Shown: positions 43,919 through 53,923, counted from the first letter of the stretch. The stretch: 64,000 nucleotides of DNA from Myxococcales bacterium (GCA_020633295.1 JACKDW010000005.1:496001-560000); one strand, 5' to 3'. Notes: generated from the sequence alone by a model not told the origin. Translations and numbers: made by a program.

Positions 43919-44851
43919 CTAGCCGGTGCTCCCAGACGAATCCGAGGTCGAGGTCGAGCTGTCGCTGTCGCTGTCGCTCGTGTTGGTCGTGTCGTCGAAG
44001 CACAGGCACTGATCGACGCCGTCCTGCTCGCCGCACTCGCCGTTGTCGAACGAGGAGTCGTTGCAGATCGTCAGGCAGTCGAGCATCGCCGTCTGCAGCC
44101 CGTAGTCACAGGTCAGCAGCGTCTCGGTGCCCTGGCACGAGTCCGACGTGCAGGCGGCGCCCGAGCCGTTGCCGCACAGGATCACGACCTGGTCCATCTC
44201 AGCGTCGTCGACGCAGCCGAACGACTGCCAGCTGGGATCGTCGAACGAGCAGGTCGTGTCGAGCACGTCCTTGCCCTGCAGCTGCCACGCGCCGCTGATG
44301 CACTCGTAGTAGTCGCCGCCGCCGCCGCAGCTCTCGTCGTGGGTGCACCAGACGGTGCCGTCGTCGCACGCCCCGTCCGGCGGAGGCTCGGGGTTGCAGT
44401 CGGGGCCAGCCGAGGTGCCAGAGCCCGTGGTGCCAGCGGTCGTCCCGCCCACGCTCTCGGCGTCGGTCTCGGTCGGCTGCTTGGGATCGAGCGGGCAGCA
44501 GTCGAGCCCTGTGTTCGAACACCAGTCGTAGCCCTGGTCGCAGTAGCAGAGGCCGTCACCGGCGAGCGAGCTGTTGTTCCCGCAGTTGCCGCCGTTGGGG
44601 GTGTTGCCGACGGCCTCGCAGCACGTCAGGTCCGCGTCGTTGTTCGGGTTACACCAGGTGTAACCCGAATCGCAGTAGCAGAGCCCGTCCTGGCCGACGT
44701 AGTTGTGATCGAGCAGCGACTCGCCACACTGGTTGGGGCCGTCGCCGCTGGTGTCACCACCACCGTTGATGATGCAGCCGAACGCGAGGCTGGTGAAGCC
44801 GGCGAAGACGGTAATGAGCAGTCCGTTATTCCGGATGGAGCGCAAGAGCAT
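43919..44851 (-). CDS. Cys-rich lipoprotein with duplicated module
   Basis: 310 aa. Signal ending in lipobox AFGC (Cys26), then two copies of a Cys-rich module: GLCYCDSGYTWCNPNN...CCEA and GLCYCDQGYDWCSNTG...CCPL, a Thr/Gly linker, and a third Cys-rich domain (about 160-280). The tail is Ser/Asp-rich (SDSDSDSSTSTSDSS). Probably secreted to the surface and heavily disulfide-bonded. Its gene contains a perfect 27-bp palindrome in module 1 (44644-44670) and a 12-bp palindrome at the same place in module 2 (44511-44522). ATG at 44851 preceded by GAGGAAT. Confidence 0.75.
   Translation of the reverse strand: MLLRSIRNNGLLITVFAGFTSLAFGCIINGGGDTSGDGPNQCGESLLDHNYVGQDGLCYCDSGYTWCNPNNDADLTCCEAVGNTPNGGNCGNNSSLAGDGLCYCDQGYDWCSNTGLDCCPLDPKQPTETDAESVGGTTAGTTGSGTSAGPDCNPEPPPDGACDDGTVWCTHDESCGGGGDYYECISGAWQLQGKDVLDTTCSFDDPSWQSFGCVDDAEMDQVVILCGNGSGAACTSDSCQGTETLLTCDYGLQTAMLDCLTICNDSSFDNGECGEQDGVDQCLCFDDTTNTSDSDSDSSTSTSDSSGSTG
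44644..44670. repeat. Perfect 27-bp palindrome inside lipoprotein gene
   Basis: Half-site TTCGGGTTACACC, one central base, then its exact reverse complement. It encodes SGYTWCNPN on the minus strand. A hairpin this strong in mRNA would slow ribosomes; as DNA it is a potential binding site. Confidence 0.9.
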
Positions 44852-45131
44852 GGTCTATTCCTCGTAGTTTGGCCGTGGCGATCTCTGGGTGCCGTGTTGG
44901 ACGTAGACGTGGGGTCGTTGATTCGACGTCCCTGGAGAATTCGCGAAGGACCAGGGAAGCAAACGCTCCCATTGTAGCCGAGCGACGCGCCTGCGGCCCT
45001 CTCTCGCGCGCGCGCCAGTAGGTCAAATTCGCCGCGCGCGAGCTCGCCGGCGGCGGTCGACCGGTCGGCTTTCGCCGCGGCGGAGCACTCGCCGCCGCCC
45101 GCGGCGTGATGCGGATCTGGCGCAACGAACA

Positions 45132-45151
45132 TCATGTCTCTTGGGACATGT
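45132..45151 (-). repeat. Dyad element ACATGT-N8-ACATGA, intergenic copy 5
   Basis: On the minus strand ACATGT, CCCAAGAG, ACATGA. It shares the core GTCC..A.AG with copies at 6896 and 30707. It lies about 90 bp beyond the 3' end of korB and 280 bp upstream of the lipoprotein gene, so it is in a noncoding but not obviously promoter position. Confidence 0.6.
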
Positions 45152-45179
45152 AAAATCGCCCGCGCGCCAAAAACGCGAA

Positions 45180-45207
45180 CGCGCCGCTCCCTCTCGGGGG
45201 CGGCGCG
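45180..45207 (-). terminator. Hairpin after korB
   Basis: CGCGCCGC ... GCGGCGCG, 8-bp stem with a 12-nt loop, about 35 bp past the korB stop; probable terminator of the korAB operon. Confidence 0.55.
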
Positions 45208-45241
45208 TCGACGGGGACTCGCGGACCGCGGCTAGCCTAGC

Positions 45242-46264
45242 CTAGGTGACCGTCCAGATGTGCCCCTTGCGCATGAGCGCGTTGAGGTCGCCCGCGCCCT
45301 GCTTCTGGATCGCGCGCTCGACCTGCCCGAGGACGCGATCTTCGAAGCTGTCGTCGGGCTCGCAGAGCAGCACGCCGAGCGCCACGGGGAACTCGGGCGG
45401 CTGCATCGCCCCGAGCAGGAACGCGAGCGGCCGGTTGCGCTCGTCGTGGACGAGCAGATCGGCCTCGGTGATCCCGTCCTCGCCGAGCGTCACGACCTCG
45501 AGCTCGAGCGCGCCTGGCTTGAGGCGCAGGCCCTTGTTCTTGTCCTTGCCGAAGATCATCGGCTTGCCGTGCTCGAGGTGCAGCTGCGTCTCGGTCGCGG
45601 TCGCGCGCTCGGTGAAGTCCGTGAACGCGCCGTCGTTGAACACCGGGCAGTTCTGGAACACCTCCATGAAGCTGGTGCCGCGGAAGCCGTGCGCGCGCAC
45701 GAGCACCGCGCCGAGGCGCTTGGCGTCGGTGTCGATCGCCCGCGCCACGAACTTCGCGCCCGCGCCCATCGCGAAGCCCACGGGGAGCACCGGGTTGTCG
45801 ACCGAGCCCATCGGCGTCGAGGGCGAGAGCTTGCCGACCAGCGAGGTCGGCGAGTACTGGCCCTTGGTCAGCCCGTAGATGCGGTTGTTGAACAGGATGA
45901 TCTGCAGGTTGAGGTTACGCCGCAGGACGTGCATCAGGTGGTTGCCGCCGATGCTCAGCCCGTCGCCGTCGCCGGTGATCATCCAGATGTCGAGCTCGGG
46001 GTTGGCGAGCTTGAGCCCGGTCGCAAACGTCGGCGCGCGCCCGTGGATCGTGTGAAACCCGTAGGTGTCCATGTAGTACGGGAACCGACTCGAGCAGCCG
46101 ATACCCGAGATGAAGACCGTGTTCTCGCGCTTGACGCCGAGCGTCGGCAGCGTGCGCTGGACGGCGGCGAGGATGGCGTAGTCGCCACAGCCAGGGCACC
46201 AGCGGACCTCCTGATCCGAGGTGAAGTCCTTGCGGGTGAGCTTCTTCGTGGGTGTGTCGGGCAT
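45242..46264 (-). CDS. korB: 2-oxoglutarate:ferredoxin oxidoreductase subunit beta
   Basis: 340 aa TPP-binding beta subunit of KorAB, which oxidatively decarboxylates 2-oxoglutarate to succinyl-CoA with reduction of ferredoxin. Cys ligands for a 4Fe-4S cluster: WCPGCGDY (Cys22, Cys25) and GCSSRFPYYMDTYGFHTIHGR (Cys56). TPP/Mg motif GDGDGLSIGGNHLMHVLRRN. The length matches two-subunit KorB. Starts 11 bp after the korA stop, so both form an operon. No ferredoxin gene is adjacent. The substrate could also be another 2-oxo acid; similarity to 2-oxoglutarate enzymes is strongest by motif. Confidence 0.92.
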   Translation of the reverse strand: MPDTPTKKLTRKDFTSDQEVRWCPGCGDYAILAAVQRTLPTLGVKRENTVFISGIGCSSRFPYYMDTYGFHTIHGRAPTFATGLKLANPELDIWMITGDGDGLSIGGNHLMHVLRRNLNLQIILFNNRIYGLTKGQYSPTSLVGKLSPSTPMGSVDNPVLPVGFAMGAGAKFVARAIDTDAKRLGAVLVRAHGFRGTSFMEVFQNCPVFNDGAFTDFTERATATETQLHLEHGKPMIFGKDKNKGLRLKPGALELEVVTLGEDGITEADLLVHDERNRPLAFLLGAMQPPEFPVALGVLLCEPDDSFEDRVLGQVERAIQKQGAGDLNALMRKGHIWTVT

Positions 46265-46275
46265 CTCCGCGCTCC

Positions 46276-48138
46276 TTACTTGCTAGCGGCGAGCTTGTCG
46301 GCGATCGCGGTCTCGATCTCGGAGACCTTGAAGGGTTGGCCGGCGATCTTGTTGAGGCCCTCGGCGGGGACCAGGTACTCGCTGCGCAAGATCCTCACGA
46401 GCATGCCGTTGTTCATCTCGGGCACGAGGATCTGCTTGAAGCCGCGGAGGAGGTCGCCGAGGTTGCGCGGCATGGGCCACATGTAGCGCAGGTGGATGTG
46501 CGAGACGGTCTCGCCGGCCGCGAGCGCGTTGCGGACGGCCTGGTGCACCGAGCCGAAGGTCGAGCCCCAGCTGACGATGACGAGGTCGCCCTGCTCGGGC
46601 CCGGCGCAGACATCCTGCGGCGGGATGTGCTCGGCGATCTTGTCGATCTTCGCGGCGCGGACCTTGACCATCCGGTGGTGGTTGTCCGGATCGTAGGAGA
46701 TGTTGCCGGAGTTGTAGTCCTTCTCGAGGCCGCCGACGCGGTGCTCGAGGCCCGGCGTGCCGGGGACCGGCCAGATGCGCGCGAGCGTCTCCTCGTCGCG
46801 CAGGTACGGGTGAAAGCCCTCGCGCGCGGTGTGCTGCGTGGCCGGGAACGGCTCGAGCGCGTTGACGTCGGGGATCTTCCACGGCTCCGCGCCGTTGGCC
46901 AGGTAGCCGTCGCTGAGCAGCATGACCGGGGTCATGAACTTGGTCGCCAGGCGCACGGCCTCGATCGCCATGTAGAAGCAGTCGCCGGGGGTCGCGGCCG
47001 CGAGCACCGCGAGCGGGCAGTCGCCGTTGCGCCCCCAGACCGCCTGCAGGAGGTCGGACTGCTCGGTCTTGGTCGGCAGGCCCGTCGAGGGCCCGCCGCG
47101 CTGGATGTCGCAGATGACCAGCGGGAGCTCGACCATGACCGCGAGCCCGATCGCCTCGCCCTTGAGCGCGACGCCGGGGCCCGACGTGCTGGTGATGCCG
47201 AGCGCGCCGCCCCACGACGCGCCGACCGCCGCGCAGACCGCCGCGATCTCGTCCTCGGCCTGGAAGGTCACGACGCCGAAGTTCTTGAGCTTCGAGAGCG
47301 CGTGCAGCAGCGACGACGCCGGGGTGATCGGGTAGGAGCCCAGCACGGGCTTGAGCTCGGCGAGCTTGCAGCCCGCCACGAGCCCCCACGCGAGCGCCTC
47401 GTTGCCGGTCACGTTGCGGTAGGTGCCCTTGTCGAGCTTGGCCTTCGGGACTTGATAGCAGCCGATGCCGCTGGGCATCTCGGCGGTCTCGCCGAACGCG
47501 TGACCGGCGTTGAGCGCGGCGACGTTCGCCTCGGCGATCTCGGGCTTCTTGGCGAACTTCTGGCGCAGCCAGTCGACGGTGGCCTGACGGTCGCGGCCGA
47601 ACAGCCACATCATCAGCCCGAGCGTCCACATGTTCTTGCTGCGCAGCGCGGCCTTGGTCCCGAGCTCGAACTTCTCGACCGCCGCGAGCGTGTGCTTCGA
47701 GATGTCGAGCTTGAGCACGCGGTAGGGCCCGAGCGTGTCGTCCTCGAGCGGGTCGTTGTCGTAGCCGGCCTTCTTGAGGTTGCCCTTGGTGAAGGTGCCG
47801 GTGTTGACGACGACCATCCCGCCGCGCTTGAGGTCGGCGAGGTTGACCTTGAGCGCGGCCGGGTTCATCGCCACGAGCACGTCCGGGGCGTCGCCCGGCG
47901 TCATGATGTCGTGGGCCGCGAAGTGGACCTGGAAGCCCGACACGCCGAACGTCGTCCCGGCGGGCGCGCGAATCTCAGCCGGGAAGTCGGGGAAGGTCGC
48001 CAGGTCGTTGCCCATGAGGGCGGTTGACTGGGTGAACTGAGTTCCGGTCAGCTGCATGCCGTCGCCGGAGTCTCCGGCGAAGCGAATGACGACCGAGTCG
48101 AGGTCCTCGCGTTGGGTCTTGGCGGCGAAGGTGTCCAT
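46276..48138 (-). CDS. korA: 2-oxoglutarate:ferredoxin oxidoreductase subunit alpha (fused gamma-alpha)
   Basis: 620 aa. N-terminal gamma domain (about 18-200): VIRFAGDSGDGMQLTGTQF, DFPAEIRAPAGT, DVLVAMNPAALKVNL. C-terminal alpha domain (about 215-615): GNEALAWGLVAGC, YPITPASSLLHAL, FQAEDEIAAVCAAVGASWGGALGITSTSGPG, CDIQRGGPSTGLPTKTEQSDLLQAVWGR, LRYMWPMPRNL. The fused layout is typical of two-subunit KorAB. With KorB it gives an NAD-independent 2-oxoglutarate step beside the sucAB/lpd complex 6 kb away. A dyad-type element overlaps the ATG (48135-48154). Confidence 0.93.
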   Translation of the reverse strand: MDTFAAKTQREDLDSVVIRFAGDSGDGMQLTGTQFTQSTALMGNDLATFPDFPAEIRAPAGTTFGVSGFQVHFAAHDIMTPGDAPDVLVAMNPAALKVNLADLKRGGMVVVNTGTFTKGNLKKAGYDNDPLEDDTLGPYRVLKLDISKHTLAAVEKFELGTKAALRSKNMWTLGLMMWLFGRDRQATVDWLRQKFAKKPEIAEANVAALNAGHAFGETAEMPSGIGCYQVPKAKLDKGTYRNVTGNEALAWGLVAGCKLAELKPVLGSYPITPASSLLHALSKLKNFGVVTFQAEDEIAAVCAAVGASWGGALGITSTSGPGVALKGEAIGLAVMVELPLVICDIQRGGPSTGLPTKTEQSDLLQAVWGRNGDCPLAVLAAATPGDCFYMAIEAVRLATKFMTPVMLLSDGYLANGAEPWKIPDVNALEPFPATQHTAREGFHPYLRDEETLARIWPVPGTPGLEHRVGGLEKDYNSGNISYDPDNHHRMVKVRAAKIDKIAEHIPPQDVCAGPEQGDLVIVSWGSTFGSVHQAVRNALAAGETVSHIHLRYMWPMPRNLGDLLRGFKQILVPEMNNGMLVRILRSEYLVPAEGLNKIAGQPFKVSEIETAIADKLAASK

Positions 48139-48154
48139 GTCCTGTGTAACCTGT
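48135..48154 (+). repeat. Dyad-type element overlapping the korA start
   Basis: CCATGT, CCTGTGTA, ACCTGT; a second partial half (ACCGTG) follows at the same 8-bp spacing. It spans the start codon and 16 bp of leader. 13 of 20 to the consensus. If bound, it would plausibly regulate the korAB operon. Confidence 0.4.
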
Positions 48155-48345
48155 TTGCCCGTACCGTGTTCGGTGACGCCGCAGGCGACGGCTCGCCGTC
48201 AAAGCTGACGTCGGGTTAACCGAGAGCAGTGATTATGCGCTCAGGCCCGAGCCATGTCAGCAAACCGCAGGCTCCAGACGAGTGAGTGAGTGCACACCAT
48301 CGCGCACCACGACGTCGGGGACGCGCCGTGGGGACGGCGCGAACG

Positions 48346-48966
48346 CTAGCGGAGCGTGGCGATCAGGCCGTCGATGTAGCGAGTGTAGGCCGCGAGCTCG
48401 CAGGAGGATGGCTCTTGAGGCAGCCGTCCGAGCGCCGACGGGCCCGGGTTGTTCGACGCGGGGTCGATGACCGCGCCGGCCCAGTTGAGCAGCGCGTACC
48501 GCCCGTGCTTGTCGGTGATTCGCTGGCCGCGAACCGGGGATTTCTCGAGCGCGTGATTCCACGCGATGATCGAGCGCGCGAGGCCGCGAGTCCAGCTCTT
48601 GTGATTCGCCACGAGCTGCTCCCGGAGGTCAGGCCGCTGGGCGATCAGCGCGTCGCGGATGTTGCCGCCGAGGCGCGGAGCGTTGCGCGCGTCATCGAGG
48701 AACAAGCGGCTGGCGCGCGTCCCCGCGGGCAGGCGAATCCCGTCGCCGACGTTGACGACGACCGTGCCGAGACGCAGCTGGGTCGGCGCCAGCGCCCCGT
48801 CGGTTGAGACCAGGGCGTGCGCGCCAGCGGTGGCGGCGACGAGGGCTCCGACCGCCGCGTTGGGCGCGGCGACCGCGAGCGCTTCGTCCGCGCGCGCGCG
48901 CGCGGAGAAGGTCAGCGACAGGCCCGTGAGCGGAACGACTTGAATCCAGGCGCGACGTGAAAACAT
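48346..48966 (-). CDS. ZnuA-like metal-binding periplasmic protein, short form
   Basis: 206 aa with a Tat- or Sec-type signal (SRRAWIQVVPLTGLSLTFSARA). The mature part resembles only part of a metal ABC-transporter binding protein: FLDDARNAPRLGGNIRDALIAQRPDLREQLVANHKSWTRGL corresponds to the Asn-Ala helix region, and GQRITDKHGRYALLNWAGAVID to the domain-2 start with its His. The first metal-binding domain of full ZnuA proteins (about 300 aa) is missing or much reduced. No permease or ATPase gene is adjacent, so it may be a stand-alone metal binder or a remnant. Moderate to low certainty on the family. Confidence 0.5.
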   Translation of the reverse strand: MFSRRAWIQVVPLTGLSLTFSARARADEALAVAAPNAAVGALVAATAGAHALVSTDGALAPTQLRLGTVVVNVGDGIRLPAGTRASRLFLDDARNAPRLGGNIRDALIAQRPDLREQLVANHKSWTRGLARSIIAWNHALEKSPVRGQRITDKHGRYALLNWAGAVIDPASNNPGPSALGRLPQEPSSCELAAYTRYIDGLIATLR

Positions 48967-49026
48967 GGGAGACCCGCAAGTAAGACGCGCGGAGTGTTTG
49001 ATTATTCGCGCGCTGCGGCGATTTTC

Positions 49027-49566
49027 TCATGTTCCGCCAGGCTCGTGGAGGTCGAGTTCGTCCCAGGCGTCCGCGAATTCGGCGATCTCGTGGTGCCCGA
49101 ACCGCACGCGGTTGTCGGTGAGCTTGACCCAGGTGATCGCGAGCACGAACAGCGCGTGGGCAGGCGGCCCGTCGGCCGGCGCGAGCACCCGCGCCGCGAC
49201 GGGATGACGGTCGAGGTACGCACGCTCGAGCGCGCGCCGGATCTCCGCGGGCAAGCGCGCACCGAGGACCACGCGACCGCGGAGCTGCAGCCCACGCAGC
49301 GCGCCGATCGCTTCGCTCTCGAGGTAGACCGCGCCGCCGACCGCGACGGGCCCGGCTCCGAGGTGGCGGCCGTGGGTCGAGCGCGGCGAGCTGGCGAACA
49401 CCAGCGCCGGCGCGACACGCCCGAGCCAGGGCGAGAGCTCCGTCGTGGCGTAGAACAGCGGCGTGACGTAGGGAGCCTGGTCAAGCGCGTTTGTCGCAAG
49501 CGCGAACACCCAGCGCTCCCGCAGCAACGTCATGAGCGCGCTCACGCGGTGTGCGTCGTGTGGCAT
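49027..49566 (-). CDS. Pyridoxamine 5'-phosphate oxidase-like FMN-binding protein
   Basis: 179 aa split-barrel flavin-binding fold (YhbP/UPF0306-like). Seen: LLRERWVFALATNALDQAPYVTPLFYATTEL as the first strands, LVFASSPRSTHGRHLGAGPVAVGGAVY, a beta hairpin with RGLQLRGRVVLGAR, and a C-terminal TWVKLTDNRVRFGHH. Function probably binding of FMN, F420 or heme; not true PdxH since the C-terminal dimer region is absent. Start ATG 49566 chosen since upstream codons are poor. It overlaps nothing and is divergent from the TPR gene, with 76 bp between starts. Confidence 0.8.
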   Translation of the reverse strand: MPHDAHRVSALMTLLRERWVFALATNALDQAPYVTPLFYATTELSPWLGRVAPALVFASSPRSTHGRHLGAGPVAVGGAVYLESEAIGALRGLQLRGRVVLGARLPAEIRRALERAYLDRHPVAARVLAPADGPPAHALFVLAITWVKLTDNRVRFGHHEIAEFADAWDELDLHEPGGT

Positions 49567-49642
49567 CGCCTGGCGAACATACACGAGGTAGCAGCGACAA
49601 AATCCTGGTGAGCGACGGCGGCGAGCGGAGTACAGTCCGCCC

Positions 49643-50662
49643 ATGAATCGCGCTGCGGATTCCATCGACGCCGTGATCGATCGTGGCCTCCAGGCCGTGG
49701 AGAACGAGGACCTCGAGCGAGCCGAGGCCGCGCTCGAGGAGGCCCAGCGCCTCGCGGGTGAGAACCACGTGCGCGTGCTTCACCTGGGCGGCTTGATCGC
49801 CTGGTCCGAGGGACGGCTCGAAAACGCGGCCGGGTACCTCCAGCAAGCCGTCGATCTCGACTCGAACCGCGCCGAGATTTACCTCGACTGCGCCGAGTGC
49901 CTGGCGGCGAGCGGAAATGACCTCCAGGAGGCCGAGGCGGTGCTCCGCACGCTGCTCGCGCGCGACGATGTCGACGCCGAGGCGGTCGACCAGGGCAAGC
50001 TCCTGCTCGCGCAGATCCGCCTGGACGACGACGACACCGACGAGGCCCTCGAGATCCTCTCGAGCATCTCGCCCGAGCGTCAGGAGGACCCGGTGTACCT
50101 GAGCACGCGCGCGCTCGTGCTCGAGGCCAACGGTCAGACGGAGGCCGCGCTGACGGCCCTCGAGCAGGCGATCGTCGCGGATCCGGGCGATCCTGATCTG
50201 CACTACCAGCTCGGCCTCGTGCGTGAGTCGAACGGGGACCTCGAGGGGGCGCGCACGGCGATGCTCCGCGTCCTCGAGCTCGACACCGACAACGCCGGGG
50301 AGCGCGAGCCCATGGATCCGCGCGAGGCCGACGCGCTGCGCGCCCAATTCGAGGAGGAAGTGCTCACGGAGGTCCCTGAGCCGGTGCTCGACCGCATCGC
50401 CAGCGCGCCGATCATCGTGCAGGAGCGCCCGACCGCCGCCCAGGTCGCCGACGGGATCAACCCGCGGACCTACGTCACCTTCCTCGGCCAGCCGAAGACC
50501 GACGAGCAGGAGCCGCGGCTTGACCGCATCATCATCATGCGCGACCTGCTGCTCGACGAGCTCGACGACGACGATGACGTGGTGCCCCTGCTGTTCGTCG
50601 GCCTGCTCGACGAGATGCGCGCGTTCTTCCGGATGGAGGGCCTGCAGATGGCCACGGCCTGA
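49643..50662 (+). CDS. TPR protein with degenerate zincin (PF06262-like) domain
   Basis: 339 aa cytoplasmic. Residues 1-215 hold about five TPRs (EDLERAEAALEEAQRLAG; GRLENAAGYLQQAVDLDSNRAEIYLDCAECLA; DTDEALEILSSI; GQTEAALTALEQAIVADPGDPDLHYQLG; GDLEGARTAMLRVLELD). Residues about 230-335 resemble the metallopeptidase-like family PF06262: FEEEVLTEVPEPVLDRIASAPIIVQERPT, TYVTFLGQP, LDRIIIMRDLLLDEL. Where the zinc site HEIGHHFG should be, the protein has LDEMRAFF: Glu kept, both His lost. It is therefore unlikely to be a protease. Could be a binding scaffold. Confidence 0.65.
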   Translation: MNRAADSIDAVIDRGLQAVENEDLERAEAALEEAQRLAGENHVRVLHLGGLIAWSEGRLENAAGYLQQAVDLDSNRAEIYLDCAECLAASGNDLQEAEAVLRTLLARDDVDAEAVDQGKLLLAQIRLDDDDTDEALEILSSISPERQEDPVYLSTRALVLEANGQTEAALTALEQAIVADPGDPDLHYQLGLVRESNGDLEGARTAMLRVLELDTDNAGEREPMDPREADALRAQFEEEVLTEVPEPVLDRIASAPIIVQERPTAAQVADGINPRTYVTFLGQPKTDEQEPRLDRIIIMRDLLLDELDDDDDVVPLLFVGLLDEMRAFFRMEGLQMATA

Positions 50663-50849
50663 CGCGGGCGGCACGAGCTAGAAAATTCAATTCACGCTCG
50701 GCGGCGCCGCGAGCAGCCCGTGACGAAAGTCCACGGGTCGACTCGCGGCTTCTTTTCGCCGTGGGCTAGACTGACTCCATCGGCGACGTGTCGACGCGCG
50801 CGAGCTCGCCGGCGACGCTGGCGCACGAGCGGCGCGAACAGGAGCGGGC

Positions 50850-52097
<1,248 letters not shown>

Positions 52098-52112
52098 TCG
52101 GCGCCGCCCGGG

Positions 52113-53762
52113 CTACCAGAGCACCTTGAGCAGGTGCTTGCACTCGCGCTTGAGCGCGTCGAACAGCGACTTGTCGAACCACTTCTCGGGCAGCTCTACG
52201 CGGCTGCCCGCGAGCGCGGGCTTGCGCGCGAGCGCGACCTGCCAGGGGAACAGGTCGGTGCGCGACCAGCCCTGCTTGCGGATGCTCGGCGTCCTCACCG
52301 ACATCCAGCCGCGCGGGCGATCGCCCCACACCAGCCACTGCGGCTCCGGCGGCTCCGCGTCGCCCTCGGGCACGCCAGGCCACAGCAGCATCGCGGGCCG
52401 GGCCGTGCCCTCGCGCGCGCGCACCATCGCGGGCAGCAGCACCGCGTCGCCGGGCATGACCTCGGTCGCCGGCTTGCGCGCGACCGGGCGCTCGAGCAGC
52501 GAGCCGCGCGCCTGCGTGATGTGCAGCGGCCCGCTGGCCTTAAGGACATCATCGACCTTGAGCGCCGAGAGCGGCTCGACCTCCGGACCCTTGAGCTTGC
52601 TGCGGGTCGGCACGAAGCTGACCGCGCGCGGGGCCTCGGGCGGGAGCGCCTCGGTGATCGCGCGCTCGCCGAGCGCCAGCGGCTTCCACTCGAGCGCGTC
52701 GATCGGCTGCCGCCAGAGGCGACCGAGCATGCCGTCGGCCTGCGGGCCGCCGATGATCAGCGTGGTCGCCAGCACGTCCTCGGCGGCGTAGGGCGGGCTC
52801 TGCAGCGCGATGCAGCTCGCCGGCCAGCGCAGGCGGCACTCCTGCGCCTCCGGCAGCGGCGGCGGCGGCTCGTCGGCGTCCTCGGGGATCGGCGGCTGGG
52901 CGATCAGGAAGCGCTGCAGCAGACCGCGCGGACGCAGCACGTAGATCCACCGGGCGTCCCCCGCGAGGCTCAGGGGGACGGCGCGGCCGGCGGCCCCGGG
53001 CTTCGCCAGGAAGCGCTCGGCCTCGAGCCGCAGGCCCGGGTTCGTCCAGGCGACCGCGCCGTCGCGGGCCGCGAGCACGCAGCGCCCCGCGGTCGTGACG
53101 TGCAGCGCCGCGACGCCCTCGCGCGCGACCTCGACCGGGCTCGTGGTCTTGAGGCGCAGGCGCATGTACCCCGACGGGTGATCGGGATCGATGACCCAGG
53201 CGTCCTGGCTGCCGTCAGACCAGATCGCGCGCCCGCGCGGCGTCGCGACCAGGCCGGTGACCCGGCGCTCGCTGACCTTGCGCCGATGCGTGACCGTCTC
53301 GCTCTCGGCGCTCCACAAGATCTCGCCGCTCGAGCCGACGCCGCACACGAGCCCAGGGCGCACGACGCAGACGCGATCGACGAAGCCGCCGAGCTTGCTG
53401 CCGACCTTCGCGCTCGTGGTCGCGTAGAGGTTGCCGCGGAACAGGTGGTGACCGCCGAGCCACAGCTGGCCGTCGCCCGGGGCCTCGCTCACCGACGGCC
53501 GCTCGGCCTTGACGGCGACGCTGCGCTCGATCTCGAGGCTCTGCGCGCCCATGATCCACAGCTCGTGGGGCAGCGTGACGAGCACGCGCTTGTGATCGCG
53601 GCTCATGGCGATCTCGAGCGGGCGGTCGTCGAGCGTTCGCGACGCCGGGCCGGCGTCACCGGCCGGTCGCTTCTTCGCGCCGGCGACGACGCGACGTCCG
53701 GTGCTTGCGACGACGCGGCGGGTCGCGTCGCCCCCCTTACGGCCTCCTCGACGAACCGTCAT
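52113..53762 (-). CDS. Hypothetical protein, possibly beta-propeller
   Basis: 549 aa, cytoplasmic with a basic N-terminus (MTVRRGGRKGGDATRRVV). The middle is an all-beta, Trp-rich sequence that could be a propeller: LEIAMSRDHKRVLVTLPHELWIMGA, DGQLWLGGHHLFRGNLYATTS, GRAIWSDGSQDAWVIDP, AGRCVLAARDGAVAWTNPG, ARWIYVLRPRGLLQRFLI, then TLIIGGPQADGMLGRLWRQPI. C-terminus RDGLFPWQVALARKP-like with a helical end (WFDKSLFDALKRECKHLLKVLW). Family not recognised. It converges with the LeuA-like gene (15 bp apart) and is separated from lpd by 143 bp. Confidence 0.6.
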   Translation of the reverse strand: MTVRRGGRKGGDATRRVVASTGRRVVAGAKKRPAGDAGPASRTLDDRPLEIAMSRDHKRVLVTLPHELWIMGAQSLEIERSVAVKAERPSVSEAPGDGQLWLGGHHLFRGNLYATTSAKVGSKLGGFVDRVCVVRPGLVCGVGSSGEILWSAESETVTHRRKVSERRVTGLVATPRGRAIWSDGSQDAWVIDPDHPSGYMRLRLKTTSPVEVAREGVAALHVTTAGRCVLAARDGAVAWTNPGLRLEAERFLAKPGAAGRAVPLSLAGDARWIYVLRPRGLLQRFLIAQPPIPEDADEPPPPLPEAQECRLRWPASCIALQSPPYAAEDVLATTLIIGGPQADGMLGRLWRQPIDALEWKPLALGERAITEALPPEAPRAVSFVPTRSKLKGPEVEPLSALKVDDVLKASGPLHITQARGSLLERPVARKPATEVMPGDAVLLPAMVRAREGTARPAMLLWPGVPEGDAEPPEPQWLVWGDRPRGWMSVRTPSIRKQGWSRTDLFPWQVALARKPALAGSRVELPEKWFDKSLFDALKRECKHLLKVLW

Positions 53763-53871
53763 GAGCGATTCACCGTAGCCCGATTTCGCCAGCGCGTCAC
53801 GGCCCGAGAGGCGTGCGAAGCCGCTCGATCGCGTCGTCCTGGCCGTCGTTGCGTCGCTCGGCGCCCGAGCT

Positions 53872-53923
53872 GATCAGCGCGTGATCACGGACCGGTGATC
53901 ACCGATCAGAGGTTGATCATGCG
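53872..53923. other. GATC-rich inverted repeat cluster after lpd
   Basis: About 50 bp with five TGATC/GATCA sites, including CGTGATCACG and CGGTGATCACCG as short palindromes and TTGATCATG at the lpd stop. Probably the 3' hairpin region of lpd; alternative pairings are possible. Low GC skew and symmetric, no T-run. Confidence 0.5.

Larger units (their letters stand above)
44852..45241. other. Gap upstream of the Cys-rich lipoprotein, with dyad element and terminator
   Basis: 390 bp. It holds the lipoprotein promoter side (44852-45100, no recognisable -35/-10), the dyad element at 45132-45151 and a hairpin at 45180-45207 that follows the end of korB. No coding frame with normal codon bias. Confidence 0.6.
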
